Shown here: one piece after another, positions 5,265 through 5,773 of the stretch
Position numbering within the stretch: the first letter of the stretch is position 1
Layout: each line of letters opens with the position of its first letter
Assembly: GCA_018660305.1 (NCBI GenBank)
Contig: JABJKO010000120.1
Location: 1 to 5,773 of the forward strand
Reading direction: 5' to 3'
DNA length: 5,773 bases
Source of the DNA: Rhodospirillaceae bacterium
Lineage (GTDB): Bacteria; Pseudomonadota; Alphaproteobacteria; MPNO01; UBA2964
The notes under the pieces: model-generated
Database searches by the model: none
What the model saw: only the letters and a program-made list of their open reading frames with translations
Told to the model about the DNA's origin: nothing
Position numbers and translations under genes: made by a program

Positions 5265-5773
5265 ATGGCACGCATGGCAGCCACTCTTCAAACCGCCTGT
5301 GTCGCCCTGCCGGGCGGCGGTGAGGCCGCGCTGAACATTCGCCGCAGCAAACGGGCGCGGCGGGTGGCGTTACGCATCGTCCCGGGCTCCGGCGAAGTCG
5401 AGCTGGTGGTGCCCCTTACCGCCACCCTGAAGCAGGGCATCGCCTTTGCCCGTGAGAAATCAAGCTGGCTCAAGACTCACCTCAGCACGCTCCCCCCGCC
5501 GGTGCCGTTCGAGGATGGCGCAATTATTCCCGTCCAGGATCAGCCGCGGCGCATTCACAGAACCGACGAGCTGTTCCGCGGCGTGTGGCTGACCGGAGAA
5601 GAGCTGAAAGTGGCAGCCTCGCCGGACCGCCTCGCCGGTGATGTCCAGCGCTGGCTGAAGGAACGCGCGCGCGAGGAGTTGACGTGCCGGGCGGACGAAA
5701 AATCAGCCCTGCTGCGACGCGGTTTCCGGCGCCTGACAGTGCGTGACACCTCAAGCCGATGGGGAAGCTGCTC
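5265..5773 (+). CDS. M48-like / YgjP-type (DUF45, SprT-like fold) metallopeptidase, N-terminal part (cut by window edge)
   Basis: 169 residues are visible before the right edge, out of roughly 230-250 expected for the family. ALNIRRSKRARRVALRIVPG (22-41), a strand-rich opening ending in ELVVP (46-50), then FAREKSSWL (61-69) are typical of the DUF45 N-terminus. The helical RWLKERAREEL (129-139) and VRDTSSRWGSC (159-169) match the family's conserved WGSCS block. The zinc-binding HExxH follows that block in this family and lies outside the window, so activity cannot be judged. The start is ATG 5265, with GGAG (5250-5253) 11 nt upstream; ATG 5274 is an alternative with worse spacing. The product is probably cytoplasmic, with no signal peptide or membrane segment visible. 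The physiological substrate of these proteins is unknown. It is divergent from the GIY-YIG gene across 89 bp. Confidence 0.85.
   Translation, partial: MARMAATLQTACVALPGGGEAALNIRRSKRARRVALRIVPGSGEVELVVPLTATLKQGIAFAREKSSWLKTHLSTLPPPVPFEDGAIIPVQDQPRRIHRTDELFRGVWLTGEELKVAASPDRLAGDVQRWLKERAREELTCRADEKSALLRRGFRRLTVRDTSSRWGSC

Overview
The window is GC-rich (about 60% by eye) and densely coded. Its protein families suggest an alphaproteobacterium, plausibly Rhodospirillales-like. This rests on the divergent PEP-carboxylase-like protein, an RhlE-type helicase with a basic tail, and the GIY-YIG/DUF123 and DUF45 proteins. It is a judgement from family resemblance, not from a database search.

Layout: (1) 1-595, minus strand: N-terminal 198 residues of a phosphoenolpyruvate-carboxylase-like protein, running off the left edge. 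(2) 596-930: a divergent 335-bp control region. It holds helically phased A/T tracts, a good sigma-70-type promoter pointing right (TTGACA-17-TATATG), and a leader of about 170 nt with several hairpins. (3) 931-2244, plus: complete DEAD-box RNA helicase (RhlE type). (4) 2295-3728, plus: MFS transporter of the DHA2 (14-TM) type. (5) 3795-4694, plus: NAD(P)-binding beta-hydroxyacid-dehydrogenase-like oxidoreductase with a DUF1932-type C-terminus. (6) 4723-5175, minus: small GIY-YIG/DUF123 endonuclease-like protein, convergent with the dehydrogenase. (7) 5265-5773, plus: N-terminal 169 residues of a YgjP/DUF45-type metallopeptidase, divergent from the GIY-YIG gene and cut by the right edge.

The genes do not form an obvious single pathway. 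The helicase, transporter and dehydrogenase lie on one strand with gaps of 50 and 66 nt, so they could be partly co-transcribed. Each gap also contains hairpin or promoter-like sequence. The transporter and dehydrogenase may serve a shared small-molecule substrate, but nothing in the sequence names it.

I see no CRISPR array, IS element, prophage, tRNA or rRNA, and no convincing undescribed multi-gene system. The most interesting parts are the curved-DNA promoter and structured leader of the RNA helicase, and the altered active-site motif of the PEP-carboxylase-like protein.
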